Below, in pieces: positions 50,985 through 59,822 of a stretch of 64,000 nt of DNA. Made by a program: the position numbers and the translations under genes. This stretch comes from Armatimonadota bacterium (lineage in GTDB: Bacteria; Armatimonadota; Fimbriimonadia; Fimbriimonadales; Fimbriimonadaceae). Where the stretch lies: contig JBAXHT010000002.1 of assembly GCA_037138755.1 (NCBI GenBank), positions 124,001 to 188,000 of the forward strand, read 5' to 3'. Numbering within the stretch: the stretch's first letter is position 1; each line of letters starts with the position of its first letter. Below the pieces are notes generated by a model, which saw nothing but the letters and a program-made list of their open reading frames with translations, made no database searches and had not been told where the DNA came from.

Positions 50985-51892
50985 GCTGCTGCCTCCACGG
51001 TATCGATGAAATAGTCTTCCAGGGAGCCTTCTTGGCTCACGACGTCGAGAATCTGGCCGCCCTTGTCTTGCAATCGAGTGATTGCTTGAACCAGGCAGTC
51101 TTTGGCTTCAAAACGAGCGGTTTTGCTGCCGTCGGTGTTTTCGTTCCAAGCTTCCGTTAGCCCAAGCATGGACACATCACCTCGATAGGTGACATAGAAA
51201 TTGCGTAGTGTCGCCTTGAGTTCGCTCATATCACGCTCTTCGACAAACTTGCCTTTGTGGATCAGCAGGATTCGGTCGCAGAGCATGTCGACTTCGGCGA
51301 GTTCATGACTGCTAAAGAAGAGGGTCGTTCCCTGCTCTTGTCGGCTCTTCAGAAGATTTCGCAGCTCTTTTCTGCCGACCGGGTCGAGGCCACTGGTGAC
51401 TTCATCGAGTACAAGCAATTCGGGGTTGCCGAGGAGAGACTGTGCGATACCGACTCGCTGCAGCATCCCTTTACTCATGCTTCGATTCAGTTTGTTCTTG
51501 GCTTGTGCGATGCCGACGACCTCGAGTAAGTCTTCGATTTCGTTTCTCAGGAGTTTGCCCTTCATTCCCTGGAGCTCGCCGTACATCGTCAGCGTTTCCA
51601 TCGGAGTCAGGAACGGATAGTACATTGCAACTTCGGGAAGGTAGCCGATTCTTTTTCGGGCTGCTGGAGTGCCAGCGGTTTCGCCGAATACTCTCGCTTG
51701 ACCGGATTTGGCTTCAACAAATCCCATTAAGGATTTGAGTGTGGAGGACTTGCCAGCACCATTCGGCCCCAAGAAACCGACAATCTCGCCTTGTTTGACT
51801 TCAAAAGTCAGACCCTGGACGGCGTCCAGCTTCTCACCTTTTTTCGTCTTATATTGAACGTAAAGGTCGTTCACCTCGATCGCAAAACTCAT
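50981..51892 (-). CDS. ABC transporter ATP-binding protein
   Basis: 303 residues. Walker A GPNGAGKSS (~42-50), Q-loop, signature-type MSKGMLQRVGIAQ (~140-152), Walker B LLVLDEVTSGLD (~162) and H-loop SSHELAEVD. NosF/CcmA/DrrA-type ABC-2 export ATPase with a C-terminal ~70-residue extension. Partner of the adjacent permease; TPR protein completes the three-gene unit. Confidence 0.94.
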   Translation of the reverse strand: MSFAIEVNDLYVQYKTKKGEKLDAVQGLTFEVKQGEIVGFLGPNGAGKSSTLKSLMGFVEAKSGQARVFGETAGTPAARKRIGYLPEVAMYYPFLTPMETLTMYGELQGMKGKLLRNEIEDLLEVVGIAQAKNKLNRSMSKGMLQRVGIAQSLLGNPELLVLDEVTSGLDPVGRKELRNLLKSRQEQGTTLFFSSHELAEVDMLCDRILLIHKGKFVEERDMSELKATLRNFYVTYRGDVSMLGLTEAWNENTDGSKTARFEAKDCLVQAITRLQDKGGQILDVVSQEGSLEDYFIDTVEAAA

Positions 51893-51997
51893 AGCTCAAT
51901 TCCTATCTCGGCTTGTCAGCTTTTTTCGACAGGTTTTCATGCAGCGTTTTTGCTGAAAGTCGTCTCAATGGAACTGTTTTGCTATATCCTTACGTTT

Positions 51998-52003
51998 TGT
52001 AAT
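51998..52003 (+). promoter_or_regulatory. Candidate -10 for subtilase 1
   Basis: TGTAAT (5 of 6) at 51998-52003 would start transcription at about 52010, at ATG 52009. No clear -35. Confidence 0.35.
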
Positions 52004-52008
52004 ACGCC

Positions 52009-53679
52009 ATGAATCGTCTTAGCTTTGTCCCCGCAACGTTACTCGTCCTTGGTCTCGCTTCGGTGGGCCTCGGCCAAACCCCCCAAATGTCCAAAACCGC
52101 ACCGAACGAGATTATCGTTCGCACACGTGGCGGCCAGGCTCCCTCGATTCTAAAAATTGCTTTAGGCGCAACCGAGACGATCATTGACCGGCGACTCGGT
52201 CTGTCAAAGCTCACAATCTCCAAGTCGAGTGTTCGAGACGGAATTTCGCTGCTCGCTCGTTCGCGCGACGTGGTGTACGCGGAACCACGATACATCCCGG
52301 AACTCGACCACGTGCCGAACGACCCTCAGTATCCAAATCAATACGGACACAAGATGGTCAAGTCGGAGCAAGCTTGGGATCTCTTCAAAGGTCGCTCAAC
52401 GATGGTTGTGGCTGTGCTAGATACTGGACTGCGAACCACCCACGAAGACATCGTTGGCAGGATTGCACCAGGTGGATTTGATTTCGGTGATAACGACGCC
52501 GACGTGACCGATACCGACGGACACGGAAGCCACTGTATTGGAATTGTCGGAGCGAATACGAATAACGGAAAAGGCGTTGCAAGCGTTGCATACAACACTC
52601 GAATTCTTCCGATGAAGGTATTCGGCAGTAACCCTAGCGGCGACCCAGTTGTGCAAGGCATCATGGCGGCGGCAGATCGAGGCGCAAAGATCATCTCCAT
52701 GTCGTTTGGCACCTACACCTTCCCGCAGGCTTGGCAGGATGCTGTGAACTACGCTTGGGGCAAAGGTTGCCTTCTGTTTGCAACCGCTGGTAACGACAAC
52801 ATCAATATGAAGCGCTATCCGGGCGCATGCGACAATGTCATCACGATGGGTTCGACTGATCAGAATGATCAGAAGTCTGGCTTCTCCAACTGGGGAGACT
52901 GGGTCAAACTTGCTGCACCCGGAACTCAAATTCGGTCGTTCGGCATTGCCTCGGACACAAGCTATGTTGACCTCAGTGGAACCTCAATGGCCTGCCCGTT
53001 CGCCGCAAGTGTTGGGGCATTGGTTTGGGGTCGGAATCCTTTCCTCACCAACTCACAAGTTCGTGACATTCTGCTGACCACCGCCGACCCCGTCGGATCG
53101 TGGCTCAAAGGTGGACGAGTAAATGCGCTCAAGGCTGTAAACGCGGCGGCTCCGCTCGTTGATTTCAGCTCAACGACGCTGCTGAACCAAGTCGGCGTTG
53201 TCGGAACCGTAACTGAGGGAACGATTGTCAATGGCTTCGGTTCGATCAGTGCCGCTGCAGCTTCGACGAATGTCACGGACGCTGGTCGATTCATTCTGCG
53301 GTCGCGAGACTCCAACTCGCTCGGCTCAGTTGCCAGTATCGAATCCATTGTGAGAGTGTCTGCTCCGCTGTCTGCGATTCGTTCGGCAAAGGTGGAAATC
53401 GTGAGCAATGCGCCACTCCCGGTGACTTCTTTCACCTACGTATATAACTACTCAACCGGCAAATTCGAACTGATTGGATCGACAGGCAACGCTGGTATCG
53501 AGAAAGGTCAAAGCCTATCGCTGGACATGACGCGCCTTGGACAGTTCGTGAACAGCTCAGGACACGTCCGCCTCCTCGTTCGCTCCGTCAGCCCTCAGCG
53601 GGCTGGAACAGGCTCATGGAACATCGAGTTCAATCGAATTTCAGTGACGGGTGGCTTCGATCCTAACATGGTTCCCTAG
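52009..53679 (+). CDS. Secreted subtilase (S8) 1
   Basis: 556 residues. Signal peptide (~1-23), I9-like pro-segment (~30-105), S8 catalytic domain: Asp in VAVLDTGLRTTHEDI (~140), His in DTDGHGSHCIGIVG (~172), oxyanion Asn in ATAGNDN and Ser in SGTSMACPFAASVGALVWG (~325). C-terminal ~180 residues: a beta domain that is repeated in its neighbour. Likely an extracellular protease. No Shine-Dalgarno is evident. Paralogue of the next gene. Confidence 0.93.
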   Translation: MNRLSFVPATLLVLGLASVGLGQTPQMSKTAPNEIIVRTRGGQAPSILKIALGATETIIDRRLGLSKLTISKSSVRDGISLLARSRDVVYAEPRYIPELDHVPNDPQYPNQYGHKMVKSEQAWDLFKGRSTMVVAVLDTGLRTTHEDIVGRIAPGGFDFGDNDADVTDTDGHGSHCIGIVGANTNNGKGVASVAYNTRILPMKVFGSNPSGDPVVQGIMAAADRGAKIISMSFGTYTFPQAWQDAVNYAWGKGCLLFATAGNDNINMKRYPGACDNVITMGSTDQNDQKSGFSNWGDWVKLAAPGTQIRSFGIASDTSYVDLSGTSMACPFAASVGALVWGRNPFLTNSQVRDILLTTADPVGSWLKGGRVNALKAVNAAAPLVDFSSTTLLNQVGVVGTVTEGTIVNGFGSISAAAASTNVTDAGRFILRSRDSNSLGSVASIESIVRVSAPLSAIRSAKVEIVSNAPLPVTSFTYVYNYSTGKFELIGSTGNAGIEKGQSLSLDMTRLGQFVNSSGHVRLLVRSVSPQRAGTGSWNIEFNRISVTGGFDPNMVP

Positions 53680-53686
53680 CCAATTG

Positions 53687-53730
53687 TCGTGTCCATAGTT
53701 GGGGACCATGCCTGACTATGGACACGATTT
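53687..53730 (+). terminator. Hairpin between the two subtilase genes
   Basis: A 13-base perfect stem TCGTGTCCATAGT/ACTATGGACACGA (53687-53699 with 53715-53727), 15-base loop and only TTT after it. It begins 7 bases after the first subtilase stop. The weak T-run makes efficiency uncertain. Confidence 0.55.
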
Positions 53731-53772
53731 CACTTATCGCTCAACGGTGGTCGCGGCAAACGAATTATGTTG

Positions 53773-53778
53773 TATAGT
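53773..53778 (+). promoter_or_regulatory. Candidate -10 for subtilase 2
   Basis: TATAGT (4-5 of 6) with TG just upstream; predicted start about 53785, two bases before ATG 53787. Confidence 0.4.
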
Positions 53779-53786
53779 TCAACTTG

Positions 53787-55436
53787 ATGAAGTTCAAAGT
53801 TGCAGTCGCAGCAAGTCTAGCAGGATTCCTGTGTGCAAGTTCATTTGCACAGACTTACGCGCCAGATCGGATCATCGTCCGGACACGTAATGGCGTCATT
53901 CCACCCTTGGCCAGAATGGCTCTGAAGGCGACAGAGACCAGGTTTATGCCTGACATGGGGATCTCGATCCTTACGATCGGTGCCGGAACCGTCGAAGACG
54001 GAATCGCGATTCTTCGACGCTCGCAGAATGTCATCTACGCGGAAAAGGATCTCAAAGCGGAACTCTTCCACGTTCCAAACGATCCGCTCTACAGCCAACA
54101 GTACGGTCACAAGCAAGTCAGAGATGAAGCCGCCTGGGATATCTTTAAAGGTAACCCGAAGATGGTGGTAGCTGTCTTGGACACTGGTCTGATTATGAAC
54201 CACGAGGACATCGTGGGACGAATCGCTCCGGGCGGATACGATTACTCTGACAACGACTCAGACCCTAGCGACTCCGATGGTCACGGATCACACTGCGGCG
54301 GCATCGTTGCCGCAAACACGAACAACGGAATTGGTGTTGCGAGTTCGGCATACAACGCCCGACTTCTGCCACTCAAAGTGTTCCCGAACTCCTTTGCGAC
54401 GACAGTAGCAGCGGGCATTCGAGGCGCAGCTGATAAAGGAGCCAAGATTCTCTCGCTCTCCCTAGGATTTCCTTCCGAAAGCCAGGTGATGCAAGACGCC
54501 ATCAACTATGCGTGGGGCAAGGGATGCCTAGTCATTGCTGCAGCTGGAAACGCTGGCAACACGGTGAAAAACTATCCAGCCGCTGCACAGAATGTAATCG
54601 CAGTCGCGGCAACTAATCCTTCCGACACCAGGGCAAGTTTCTCCACATACGGAGACTGGGTGCACGTGGCCGCGCCTGGAGAGGACGTTATGTCTTTCGG
54701 CATCAGCTCCAATTCGTCTTATGTTAAGAACAGTGGAACCTCGATGGCGTGTCCATTTGTCGCAAGCGTAGCTGCACTTGTCTGGGGTCGAAACCCTGCA
54801 CTGACCAACGCTCAGGTGAGGGACATCATCTTTAGTACCTGCGATAACGTCGGACCGTTTGTCATCAAGGGTCGCGTCAATGCTCACAAAGCTGTGCTGA
54901 AAGCTGTGCCGCTCACCGACTACTCGTCGACTTCACTGCTATCGAGAGTCGGCGTCGTGGGAGGCGTGACTGAAGGAACTAACGTTAACCAATTCAGCTC
55001 CGACTTTGCAGCCGCAGCTTCAACGAATGCGACGGACGCAGGACGATTCATCATCCGGTCGACGTTCCTAAGTCGGTTGGGTGGAGTCGCTTCACTCGAT
55101 ACGATTGTTAGAGTAACCACACCTCTTGCGGCGATCAAGAGCGCACGCGTCGAGCTCGTGAGCAACGCGCCGGCTCCAGCGAGCACCTTTGTGTTTGCAT
55201 ACAATTACGCAACCGCTGCATTCGATCAAGTCGGGATTATCGGGAACTCCGGTACGGAGCGAACATCCACGATAGCGCTTGATGTAAACACCCTTGGTCG
55301 CTACTTGAACAGCTCGGGGCACGTCCGATTGCTCGTCCGATCGGTAAGCCCAGTGAGGGCGGGTCAGAATCCTTGGAACATTGAGTTCAACAGGGTCTCG
55401 GTAACAGGTGGGTACGACTCCACACTGATCCCTTAA
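53787..55436 (+). CDS. Secreted subtilase (S8) 2
   Basis: 549 residues from ATG 53787 (a TTG codon just upstream is in frame but less likely). Signal peptide ~1-21, I9-like propeptide, catalytic Asp VAVLDTGLIMNHEDI (~130), His DSDGHGSHCGGIVA (~163), AAAGNAGN oxyanion region and SGTSMACPFVASVAALVWG (~315). The C-terminal beta domain is clearly related to that of subtilase 1 (both end ...HVRLLVRSVSP.R.G..WNIEFNR.SVTGG.). Closely spaced tandem paralogues, separated by a hairpin and its own promoter. Confidence 0.94.
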   Translation: MKFKVAVAASLAGFLCASSFAQTYAPDRIIVRTRNGVIPPLARMALKATETRFMPDMGISILTIGAGTVEDGIAILRRSQNVIYAEKDLKAELFHVPNDPLYSQQYGHKQVRDEAAWDIFKGNPKMVVAVLDTGLIMNHEDIVGRIAPGGYDYSDNDSDPSDSDGHGSHCGGIVAANTNNGIGVASSAYNARLLPLKVFPNSFATTVAAGIRGAADKGAKILSLSLGFPSESQVMQDAINYAWGKGCLVIAAAGNAGNTVKNYPAAAQNVIAVAATNPSDTRASFSTYGDWVHVAAPGEDVMSFGISSNSSYVKNSGTSMACPFVASVAALVWGRNPALTNAQVRDIIFSTCDNVGPFVIKGRVNAHKAVLKAVPLTDYSSTSLLSRVGVVGGVTEGTNVNQFSSDFAAAASTNATDAGRFIIRSTFLSRLGGVASLDTIVRVTTPLAAIKSARVELVSNAPAPASTFVFAYNYATAAFDQVGIIGNSGTERTSTIALDVNTLGRYLNSSGHVRLLVRSVSPVRAGQNPWNIEFNRVSVTGGYDSTLIP

Positions 55437-55459
55437 TCCGACCGGATCACTGGAACGAC

Positions 55460-55496
55460 ACAAAGGGCACTCCGTTATGGAGTGCCCTTTGTTTTT
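55460..55496 (+). terminator. Rho-independent terminator of subtilase 2
   Basis: A 14-base perfect stem ACAAAGGGCACTCC/GGAGTGCCCTTTGT (55460-55473 with 55479-55492) with loop GTTAT and a TTTTT tail. Very strong. Confidence 0.92.
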
Positions 55497-55517
55497 CCCG
55501 GTAAACTTGCGGTTCAA

Positions 55518-56669
55518 ATGAAGCTCCACGAGTATCAATCGAAGGACTTGTTGGCAAAGTACGGGGTTCCCGTTGCCGCCGGAGATGTCACCTCCGATCC
55601 CGCCGAAGTGAAGGCCATCGCCGAAAAGCTCGGCGGAAACGTCGTTGTCAAGGCGCAGGTTTTGATGGGCGGCCGCGGGAAGGCAGGAGGCGTCAAGCTT
55701 TTCACGAACGCCAACGAAGCTTCGGTATTCGCCAAGGAACTGATCGGCAAGCGATTGATCAGCATCCAAAACCCAGACGGGATGGTTGTCGAGAAGGTCC
55801 TCGTCACGGAGACCATCGATATTGCTCAGGAGTACTACCTCTCCGTTCTTCTTGACCGTTCGCTACAGCGTAACGTGGTGATGATCTCCAAAGAAGGCGG
55901 GATGGAGATTGAAGAAGTTGCCGAGCACAATCCAGATGCCATCGTGAAGCTCGTGGTCGATCCTGCTTGGGGACTGTCAGACTTCGAAGTTCGAGCCGCA
56001 GTCAAGAAGGCAAACATCCCGAAAGAAGCCGCTGGACAGATGGTTCAGATGATCAAGAAGCTCGTCAAAGTTTACGAAGAGAACGATGCGGATATGATCG
56101 AGATCAATCCGTGCGCGCTAGACGCTAACGGCAAGCTGATCGCGGCAGATGCCAAGGTTTCCATCGACGACAACGCCCTGTTCCGACACCCTGGTTACAA
56201 CGAAACCTCTTCGGATTCCGCCGATCACCCTATCGAAGCCGAAGCAATGCGACGCGGGATCGCCTATGTCAATCTTGGCGGAGAGATCGGAATCATGGCA
56301 AACGGCGCTGGACTGACGATGCAGTCCCTCGATGAAATCAATGCCGCTGGCGGTCGACCGGCTAACTTCCTCGACGTCGGAGGCGGAGCAAACGCCGAGC
56401 GCGTTAAGACCTGCGTCGAACTCATCATGATGGATCCAAACGTCAAAGGGCTCTTGATCAATATATTCGGCGGAATCACAAAGGTTGACGAAGTCGCAAA
56501 GGGCGTTCTCACTGCGTTCGGTGAGATGAACGTATCAATTCCGGTTGTTGCTCGTATCGAAGGCACCAATGTCGAAGAGGGGCGAAAGATTCTTGAAGGT
56601 TCACAAGTCATCCCAGCGGCTACTGTGCAAGAAGCCGCGAAGATGATCGTCGAACTTGCTCACGCTTAA
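55518..56669 (+). CDS. sucC: Succinyl-CoA synthetase, beta subunit
   Basis: 383 residues from ATG 55518 (a longer reading from 55482 is inside the terminator). ATP-grasp start MKLHEYQSKDLLAKYGVP, MGGRGKAGGVKLF (~54-66), EINPCALDANG (~205) and C-terminal CoA-binding part with GGGANAERVKTC and LINIFGGITKVDEVAKG. Makes ATP or GTP from succinyl-CoA in the TCA cycle. The alpha subunit sucD is not adjacent, which is unusual. Confidence 0.94.
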   Translation: MKLHEYQSKDLLAKYGVPVAAGDVTSDPAEVKAIAEKLGGNVVVKAQVLMGGRGKAGGVKLFTNANEASVFAKELIGKRLISIQNPDGMVVEKVLVTETIDIAQEYYLSVLLDRSLQRNVVMISKEGGMEIEEVAEHNPDAIVKLVVDPAWGLSDFEVRAAVKKANIPKEAAGQMVQMIKKLVKVYEENDADMIEINPCALDANGKLIAADAKVSIDDNALFRHPGYNETSSDSADHPIEAEAMRRGIAYVNLGGEIGIMANGAGLTMQSLDEINAAGGRPANFLDVGGGANAERVKTCVELIMMDPNVKGLLINIFGGITKVDEVAKGVLTAFGEMNVSIPVVARIEGTNVEEGRKILEGSQVIPAATVQEAAKMIVELAHA

Positions 56670-56683
56670 ACTAACCCGAACAC

Positions 56684-56720
56684 AAAAAAGCCCCGACCAA
56701 TATTAGTCGGGGCTTTTCTT
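56684..56720. terminator. Bidirectional terminator between sucC and the OmpA gene
   Basis: A 12-base stem AAAAGCCCCGAC/GTCGGGGCTTTT (56686-56697 with 56706-56717), loop CAATATTA, with T-runs on both strands, between convergent genes. Confidence 0.9.
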
Positions 56721-56733
56721 TGTGTTTGTGCTT

Positions 56734-58185
56734 CTACTTTGCCGTGACTCGAACGTCGATTCGCCGGTTCTTCTCGCGCCCTGCTTCGGTGGCGTTATCA
56801 GCAACCGGATGAGCCTTTCCATAGCCTTCATAGGCTAGGCGATCCGCCGCAACTCCCATCGTCGTCAGCTTTTCGTACGTTGTCTTCGCTCGCTCCGTTG
56901 ACAACTTCATGTTGAAGTCATCTGCTCCCTGGTTGTCGGTGTAGCCGCCAATCTTAAGCTTGACATTGGGAAACGCTTTCATGACTTCGACAATGTTCTG
57001 GAGTTGCTTCTGCGATTCGGGCTTGAGCGAAGCTTTGGCCGTATCAAAATAGAGCCGATCAAAGCTGAACCAGGTTTCTTTATCGACAGGTTTATCCGAC
57101 TTGATAAACTCCACGAGCTTGTATTCAATTCCGTTGGCCGCTGCGTCAAGCTGAACTCCGCCGTCCAACTCGACTTTAATGTCGCCCGTCTTTGAAGCTT
57201 CATCAGTGGGAGCCGGTGGCATGGCAGGTTCCTCGATTTTCGGCTCCGAAACCTTCACCTCTGGGGTGGCAGCACCCGAGTGAGTTTCCTCCGTGACAGG
57301 GGGTACTCCGGCGGGTACGGCATCACAGCCCTTCATGAGTAGAACAGTTCCGATGAGGCCAAAGCCGAGGATCGCAGCCACGCCGAACATGCTTCCTTTC
57401 GCCGCAGGAGAAGTAACGACCGGGACTTGCCCAGTCACGGCTGCGATTTTATGGTCTTCTTCTGGAGTGATTTCCGCCACCGGGGCAGGAGGAGCAGGAG
57501 TTACGCTCGGTGTAGCGGCAACCGAAGCGACAACCGCTTCCTTCACTTGATCGGTATCACCGACTGTTATCCGCTTTGGCGTCTTCTTGACTTGAGGAGC
57601 TGGGGCCTCGCCGTCCTGAGTTCCCGCTGCGGCCACCGCCGACGCGCCTGCTAGACCCGCAAGAGCCGCAATTCCAGCCTTAACATCGAAAGGTAGGCCC
57701 AACGATCCCGCCTTGTCGGCGATGGAATCTTTACTCGCCTCCAGTAGGCCAGCGAGTCCGGCTGTCGTGACTCCTCCACCCAGGGAGGAAGCCAAAGTTC
57801 CCAACAGGGCCGGTGCAGTAAGGTTGAGGGCCTTTCGTGCCTCATGATCTGTCGTCCCCGCCGCCTTGGCTACCGCCGCAACCGACTCCTTCGCTCGGTC
57901 ACCAAACAAGGTGCTAACAATCGGATGACCCTGTTCAACCAGGCTTACTAACCCACCCGCTGGGTTCCAAATCTTCCCAAAGTCAAACCCATCTCCTACA
58001 AATGTCTTGATCAGATCCAGAATATCGCCATCCCCGGCTCTCTGGGTGACTGCGCCAAGCAGTGCGGGGATAACCGCATCTGCAATCTTGTTCGCTTTTT
58101 CCCCGTCAACTCCCAGGAAAGGTCCCAGTCGCTCAACCAAATCGTCGGTGAAATGCCCTTTGACCAAATCAATTAAACTCGCCAT
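56734..58185 (-). CDS. DUF937-OmpA fusion protein
   Basis: 483 residues. N-terminal ~190 residues are a DUF937-type helical domain (IADAVIPALLGAVTQRAGDGDILDLIK; split; NLTAPALLGTLASSLGGG), then a low-complexity Pro/Ala/Val linker, one transmembrane helix (~265-285: VAAILGFGLIGTVLLMKG), and a C-terminal OmpA-like peptidoglycan-binding domain with FDTAKASLKPESQKQLQNI and GYTDNQGADDFNMKLSTERA (~405-440) and GREKNRRIDVRV. Links a cytosolic domain to the cell wall. No signal peptide for outer membrane export. Confidence 0.8.
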   Translation of the reverse strand: MASLIDLVKGHFTDDLVERLGPFLGVDGEKANKIADAVIPALLGAVTQRAGDGDILDLIKTFVGDGFDFGKIWNPAGGLVSLVEQGHPIVSTLFGDRAKESVAAVAKAAGTTDHEARKALNLTAPALLGTLASSLGGGVTTAGLAGLLEASKDSIADKAGSLGLPFDVKAGIAALAGLAGASAVAAAGTQDGEAPAPQVKKTPKRITVGDTDQVKEAVVASVAATPSVTPAPPAPVAEITPEEDHKIAAVTGQVPVVTSPAAKGSMFGVAAILGFGLIGTVLLMKGCDAVPAGVPPVTEETHSGAATPEVKVSEPKIEEPAMPPAPTDEASKTGDIKVELDGGVQLDAAANGIEYKLVEFIKSDKPVDKETWFSFDRLYFDTAKASLKPESQKQLQNIVEVMKAFPNVKLKIGGYTDNQGADDFNMKLSTERAKTTYEKLTTMGVAADRLAYEGYGKAHPVADNATEAGREKNRRIDVRVTAK

Positions 58186-58231
58186 GACGCGCTAAGCATA
58201 TCACCCTCCTAGCAAAGTTAACAGCAGCAGA

Positions 58232-58729
58232 CTACAGCCACTCGTCGCGTTTAACCAATAGGAAAGTGAAGGCACTCCCTTCCAGGAGGCTTGCGACCAA
58301 AACTCCGGTTGCAAGCGCAGGGTGGTAGACAACTCGGATCAGCTGGTAGCTTAGGAGCCCAACAACGTCGAACACAAGCCCAAAGCTTGCGAACCAAACG
58401 ATATTGTCTCGAATGAACTGGTTTCGAGTTGTCATGAAGTAGGCAAACGCTACCCAACCAATACCAAGGGTAAGTGTTCCCCAGCTAGGCGAGTTTCCGA
58501 GTCCAGTGCCAACCACGATTCGGATTACTCCCATGATCATCACCACTGCCGAACAGGCAAGGAAGATCTTCTCGTTGGCATTCATCGGCTTACCGTCATC
58601 AGAAACCGCCTGCGGAAGCCGCACGGTTGGATCCAGGAGCGCCTGGCAGAACTGACACCGCACTGCCGATGCGAAGACAACTTGGTTGCACTTTGGGCAC
58701 TGCCGAGTTGGCGGAACGTCCGTCTTCAC
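58232..58729 (-). CDS. Zinc-ribbon integral membrane protein 1
   Basis: 165 residues. N-terminal zinc ribbon CPKCNQVVFASAVRCQFC (~11-28, CxxC...CxxC), flexible linker, and four membrane helices. No known function. It is a paralogue-like neighbour of the next upstream gene, with a 4-base overlap, and follows the OmpA-DUF937 gene's promoter region on the same strand. Confidence 0.66.
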   Translation of the reverse strand: MKTDVPPTRQCPKCNQVVFASAVRCQFCQALLDPTVRLPQAVSDDGKPMNANEKIFLACSAVVMIMGVIRIVVGTGLGNSPSWGTLTLGIGWVAFAYFMTTRNQFIRDNIVWFASFGLVFDVVGLLSYQLIRVVYHPALATGVLVASLLEGSAFTFLLVKRDEWL

Positions 58730-59271
58730 TTTCGGTCCGTTTCGCCAATCAGGTAGATCATCATTGCGTTGGTAATCAGATCGAAGAGGACTCCGATGAA
58801 TCCCATGAAGCCCCAGAACCCGGTGGCAGTGAGTGCCAAAGCTGGCAATAGATTCATCAAACCAAATATGATCCGTACTCCGCAGACGTAGGTCGTCAAA
58901 TCTCTAACCCATTGAGCCTTGGTGAGAAGTGCAATTCCGAAAAGCACCTGGAGGGAGTAGATTCCTACTCCAATCCAAGTCAATGCGCCGGCGATGTCAC
59001 CTTCCTTGATCTTGCTGACGGCAACCAAGACTTGGATGATGTTGATCAACCCCATGACGATGAAGTATATGCAGACGACGTTATATGCCGGGTCAACCCA
59101 CTTGGGTTTGCCAAAGTAAGTTTGTGTATGTCCATCCTCGTAGGCGAACATTCCCTTTTTGTCTTGCATAGGCCTCGCGACTCCCGATAAGGAAGCCTGA
59201 CAAAACTGGCACTGACCAAAACCTGCGGGTACTTGCGCCTTGCAACCGGGGCAAATGATAAATCCGTCCAT
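58726..59271 (-). CDS. Zinc-ribbon integral membrane protein 2
   Basis: 181 residues. Zinc ribbon CPGCKAQVPAGFGQCQFC (~8-25), then an ~35-residue linker and four membrane helices. Similar architecture to protein 1, although the helices are not closely similar. SD GGAG about 7 bases before ATG 59271. The pair probably forms a membrane complex; role unknown. Confidence 0.68.
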   Translation of the reverse strand: MDGFIICPGCKAQVPAGFGQCQFCQASLSGVARPMQDKKGMFAYEDGHTQTYFGKPKWVDPAYNVVCIYFIVMGLINIIQVLVAVSKIKEGDIAGALTWIGVGIYSLQVLFGIALLTKAQWVRDLTTYVCGVRIIFGLMNLLPALALTATGFWGFMGFIGVLFDLITNAMMIYLIGETDRK

Positions 59272-59334
59272 CGTTCTCCATTAATTACCCGTTGGGGGGA
59301 GTTACACATTTTAGAGGATGCACGTTTCAAATGG

Positions 59335-59363
59335 CAACAAAAAAGTCCCCTCGAAAGGGGACT
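59335..59363 (-). terminator. Terminator of rpsJ
   Basis: An 8-base stem AGTCCCCT/AGGGGACT (59344-59351 with 59356-59363), loop CGAA; on the minus strand it is followed by a T-run (TTTTTTGTTG). Confidence 0.85.
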
Positions 59364-59389
59364 CTTAACACTTATCTTTCACCCAGAGG

Positions 59390-59698
59390 CTACATCTTGA
59401 TTTCGATATCAACGCCGCTCGGAAGGTCGAGCCGCATAAGGGCGTCGATCGTCTTGTTGTTCGGCTCGATGATATCGATGAGGCGGTTGTGGGTGCGAAG
59501 CTCGAAGTGCTCCATCGACTCCTTGTCGATGTGCGGCCCTCGGATGACGCAGAAGCGTCGGAGGTGAGTCGGGAGAGGCACTGGACCCTTGACTCGTGCG
59601 CCTGTGCGCTTCGCGGTTTCTACAATTTTCTCTGCGCTGGTGTCGATCGACCGGTGGTCGTACGAACGCAGTCTGATTCGGACTCGAATTCCTGCCAT
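59390..59698 (-). CDS. rpsJ: 30S ribosomal protein S10
   Basis: 102 residues, canonical S10: [21 protein letters not shown], the S10 signature region [26 protein letters not shown] (split) and [31 protein letters not shown] (split). AAGGA lies about 9 bases upstream of the ATG. S10 is both a ribosomal protein and a NusG partner (NusE). It stands alone here, with its own promoter and terminator, not in an S10 operon. Confidence 0.97.
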   Translation of the reverse strand: MAGIRVRIRLRSYDHRSIDTSAEKIVETAKRTGARVKGPVPLPTHLRRFCVIRGPHIDKESMEHFELRTHNRLIDIIEPNNKTIDALMRLDLPSGVDIEIKM

Positions 59699-59771
59699 TT
59701 GATAGTTCCTTCACCCACCGTGAAAACATGCATGGCGGCAAAACCAGCACCAACCTCTCGGGGGTCGGAAG

Positions 59772-59777
59772 AGTATA
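59772..59777 (-). promoter_or_regulatory. Promoter -10 of rpsJ
   Basis: TATACT on the minus strand (59777-59772), predicted start near 59765, giving a ~65-base leader. The -35 region (59795-59801) is poor. Confidence 0.4.
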
Positions 59778-59798
59778 CCTAGGCTTGAGTAGGAAGTC

Positions 59799-59818
59799 GG
59801 AAGTTCCTCGGAACTTCC
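59799..59818 (-). terminator. Hairpin downstream of leuB
   Basis: GGAAGTTCC (59799-59807) and GGAACTTCC (59810-59818) form a 9-base inverted repeat with a 2-base spacer, right after the leuB stop. There is no T-run, so its role as terminator is uncertain; it could instead protect the mRNA 3' end or bind a regulator. Confidence 0.4.
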
Positions 59819-59822
59819 AACT

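Noticed and set aside
59799-59818. GGAAGTTCC inverted repeat as a regulator operator
   Set aside because: It lies just after the leuB stop and is best read as a 3' end hairpin; no gene starts within easy reach to be regulated, though rpsJ promoter is about 25 bases away.
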